Below, in pieces: positions 62,325-64,000 of a stretch of 64,000 nucleotides of DNA. Below the pieces are notes generated by a model. It made no database searches. It saw only the letters and a list, made by a program, of their open reading frames with translations, and had not been told where the DNA came from. Position 1 is the stretch's first letter, and the number at the start of each line of letters is the position of its first letter. The DNA is from CAYTBN01 sp964436045. Lineage in GTDB: Bacteria; Myxococcota_A; UBA796; UBA9615; CAYRNR01. The DNA is taken from NCBI GenBank assembly GCA_964436045.1, contig CAYTBN010000007.1:96771-160770 (forward strand). Direction: 5' to 3'. A program made the position numbers and the translations under genes.

Positions 62325-63047
62325 ATGGCATCCGACGGCGGTGGATTCTTCGATCGACTGGGCAACCTGTGGAGCGGCTTCTGGAGCCTGTGGATCGGCG
62401 GCGCCGAGAAGAAGAACCCCGAGGCGGTCTACGAGGCCGCCATCAACGAGCGGGTCCGCCAGTACAAGCAGCTCAAGAAGGCGGTCTCCAACATCATCTA
62501 TCTGCGCAACAAGCTCACCAAGGAGCTCGAGGACAAGCAGAAGGAGATCAAGGAGATCACCCAGCAGATCCCCATCGCGGTGGACGAGGGCGAGGACGAT
62601 GTCGCCCTGCACCTGATCGAGGCCAAGGACACCCTGACCGGCGAGATCGCTGGGCTGCAGGCGGAGCTGGAGAAGACCGCCGTCGAGGCCGAGGAGGCCA
62701 AGAACTCGCTGGTCTCCTTCCAGGGCGAGATCGACAAGCTCAAGAAGGAGAAAGACGCGATGCTGGCGCGCCAGCAGAACGCCCAGGCGCGGATCAAGAT
62801 CCAGGAGAGCCTCTCCGGCCTGTCCACCGACGCCGACATCAAGGCGCTGGAGAACGTCCGCGAGCACATCGGCAAGCTCCAGGCCCAGGCCGAAATGGGC
62901 GCCGAACTCGGCGACGCCTCCCTGGATACCAAGCTCAAGAAGATCAAGGCCAAGGCCTCCACCGCCGCCGCCCGCGAGCAGCTGGATGCCATCAAGAAGG
63001 CCCGCGCCGCCCAGATCGAGGGAGCGGCGGCGAAAAAGAACCTGTAA
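62325..63047 (+). CDS. PspA/IM30 (Vipp1)-family protein, second paralogue
   Basis: 240 residues from ATG 62325, same length as the first. By eye roughly three quarters of residues match, with the N-terminal helix and the core segment TDADIKALENVREHIGKLQA identical; differences cluster in the coiled coil (KEL/KEI charge swaps) and the C-terminus. It has its own sigma70 promoter. A recent tandem duplication that is being diversified is the simplest reading; the two may co-assemble. Followed by a GGGCTC repeat and the convergent map gene. Confidence 0.88.
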   Translation: MASDGGGFFDRLGNLWSGFWSLWIGGAEKKNPEAVYEAAINERVRQYKQLKKAVSNIIYLRNKLTKELEDKQKEIKEITQQIPIAVDEGEDDVALHLIEAKDTLTGEIAGLQAELEKTAVEAEEAKNSLVSFQGEIDKLKKEKDAMLARQQNAQARIKIQESLSGLSTDADIKALENVREHIGKLQAQAEMGAELGDASLDTKLKKIKAKASTAAAREQLDAIKKARAAQIEGAAAKKNL

Positions 63048-63049
63048 AT

Positions 63050-63090
63050 CTCGGGCTCGGAATCGGGCTCGGGCTCGGGCTCGGACTCAG
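63050..63090. repeat. GGGCTC hexamer repeat
   Basis: Five to six copies of (A)TCGGGC/GGGCTC between the stops of the second PspA gene and map. No hairpin or T-tract is seen. Confidence 0.6.
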
Positions 63091-63890
63091 GCCCCGAACC
63101 TCGTCCCGGCCAGCTTGGCCGGATCGGTCAGCACGTCGACGCCGGTCTTGGTCACGAGCACGGTGTGCTCGTACTGGGCCGAGAGCTGGCCGTCGCGGGT
63201 CTTGACGGTCCAGCCGTCGCTGAGGCGGCGGGTCTGCCAGACGCCCAGGTTGATCATCGGCTCGATGGTGAAGACCATGCCGGGCTTCATCCGGCGGTGA
63301 TCCTCGCCCGCGTCGTAGTGGGCGACCTGGGGTTCGGCGTGGAACTCGCGGCCGATGCCGTGACCGCAGTACTCGCGGACCACCGAGCAGCCGTGGGACT
63401 CGGCGTGGGGCTGGATGGCGCAGCCGATCTCGGAGAACCGGGCGCCCCGCACGACCGTCGCGATGCCGCGGTCGAGGCACTCCAGGGTGATCTCCATCAA
63501 CCGCTGCGCCCCGTCGGAGATGCGACCGACGGCAAAGGTCCGGCTCGTGTCACCGTGGAAGCCGTTCAACCGGGTGGTGACATCCACGTTCACGATGTCG
63601 CCTTCCCGCAGCACCTGCTTGCGGCTGGGGATGCCGTGGCAGACCACCTCGTTGACGGAGGTGCAGATGGATTTGGGGAAACCCCTGTACTTCAGGGGTG
63701 CCGGGTAGGCGCCGTGCTCCAGGATGAACTCGTGGCAGATCTGGTTGAGGCTCTCGGTGTCGGTCCCGGGCGTCACGTGGGGTGCCACGTGCTCCAGGGT
63801 CGCCGCCGCCAGCAGGCAGGTCTCCCGCATGGCCTCGATCTCGGCGGCGTTCTTGATCTCGATTCCTCGCAATTGACCCGCCCAGCCCAT
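63087..63890 (-). CDS. map: Type I methionine aminopeptidase
   Basis: 267 residues from ATG 63890, which overlaps the stop of the upstream gene by one base (TGATG). A later TTG at 63872 is an alternative. The pita-bread fold is shown by VNEVVCHGIP, the metal ligands in VNVDVTTRLNGFHGDTSRTF (two Asp), GHGIGREFH (His), FTIEPMI (Glu) and AQYEHTVLV (Glu). No N-terminal SH3-like extension, so type Ia. Removes the initiator Met in the cytoplasm. It is downstream of a probable RNA-binding protein gene. Confidence 0.95.
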   Translation of the reverse strand: MGWAGQLRGIEIKNAAEIEAMRETCLLAAATLEHVAPHVTPGTDTESLNQICHEFILEHGAYPAPLKYRGFPKSICTSVNEVVCHGIPSRKQVLREGDIVNVDVTTRLNGFHGDTSRTFAVGRISDGAQRLMEITLECLDRGIATVVRGARFSEIGCAIQPHAESHGCSVVREYCGHGIGREFHAEPQVAHYDAGEDHRRMKPGMVFTIEPMINLGVWQTRRLSDGWTVKTRDGQLSAQYEHTVLVTKTGVDVLTDPAKLAGTRFGA

Positions 63891-64000
63891 CAGCCCGCGC
63901 TGCCTCCTCCGCCTCCTCCACCTTGATCGCCCCTGCCGCGGCGGCGCCGGCCACCGCGGCCACCGCCCCGGCCGCCACCGCCACCGCCACGGCCGCCACC
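63890..64000 (-). CDS. RGG-rich C-terminus of a probable RNA-binding protein (partial)
   Basis: The window edge cuts the gene; 36 codons plus stop are visible. They encode GGGRGGGGGG and RGGGRGGRRRRGRGDQ segments ending GGGGGGGSAG. Gly/Arg tails of this type occur on DEAD-box helicases and glycine-rich RRM proteins in bacteria. The TGA stop at 63892-63890 shares its A with the ATG of map, so the two are coupled. Confidence 0.55.
   Translation of the reverse strand, partial: GGGRGGGGGGRGGGRGGRRRRGRGDQGGGGGGGSAG

Overview
The window is about 70% G+C and densely packed with genes on both strands. Its style points to an uncultured myxobacterium-like member of the former Deltaproteobacteria (Myxococcota); this is inferred from gene content, as no rRNA or other marker is present. 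Supporting signs are lipoproteins and exported proteins with long Asp-rich linkers (DDDDATG/DDDDSTG type), MopE-like Cys/Asp-rich repeats, three proteins with MYXO-CTERM-like tails, a serine/threonine kinase, a serine palmitoyltransferase and an MXAN_5808-like S41 peptidase. A run of exactly 100 N at 35632-35731, inside an Asp-rich repeat, indicates a scaffolded draft or metagenome assembly. No rRNA, tRNA, CRISPR array, transposase or phage gene was seen, and no gap between genes exceeds 300 bases.

Layout. 1-6.4 kb: a PilZ-like fragment, a C45-type Ntn-hydrolase lipoprotein, nifU-nifS (Fe-S assembly), a bisphosphate nucleotidase and a small penicillin-binding lipoprotein. 6.5-19.9 kb: a lipoprotein, a glycosyltransferase-TPR fusion, a sodium symporter, a MYXO-CTERM metallophosphatase, a membrane protein, an RluA-type pseudouridine synthase, a CCGMGGC small protein, a MopE-like lipoprotein, a methyltransferase, a serine-racemase-like enzyme and a Ycf46-like AAA+ ATPase. 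19.9-23.5 kb: polysaccharide genes (two GT4 enzymes and a KpsS-like protein). 23.5-29.1 kb: a coiled-coil lipoprotein, an ATP-grasp enzyme plus pentapeptide-repeat protein, and the S41 peptidase. 29.2-36 kb: larB-larC, a kinase-like sensor lacking its ATPase domain, a LolA-like protein, a DUF2225 protein, ribF and the gapped Asp-rich protein.

36.0-46.8 kb is a long minus-strand run. Read in transcription order it is an Asp-rich lipoprotein, GatB/YqeY, a TPR-like exported protein, then a well-formed sigma70 promoter with a FadR-like operator upstream, serine palmitoyltransferase, acetoacetate-CoA ligase, an AsmA-like/GT51 transglycosylase fusion, a Ser/Thr kinase with a degenerate extracellular peptidase-like domain, and a UbiA-family phosphoribosyltransferase-like protein. 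I read this as an envelope-building module (sphingolipid, peptidoglycan, polyprenyl-phosphate sugar) and consider it the most interesting part of the window.

46.2-49.9 kb is a cluster of small lipoproteins. 50-58.7 kb carries a dipeptide/oligopeptide ABC importer split into two blocks by two MYXO-CTERM surface-protein genes, one of which has a convincing sigma54 promoter. 58.8-64 kb holds a dihydroorotate-dehydrogenase-like protein, a DUF5684-like membrane protein, an exported protein, two tandem PspA/IM30 paralogues, methionine aminopeptidase and the RGG-rich C-terminus of a probable RNA-binding protein.

Several genes begin at GTG/ATG directly after a -10-like box with no Shine-Dalgarno, suggesting leaderless transcripts. 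Others have clear GGAGG-type sites, which I used to choose starts. Residue numbers and promoter spacings were counted by hand; family names come from motif recognition, not from a search.
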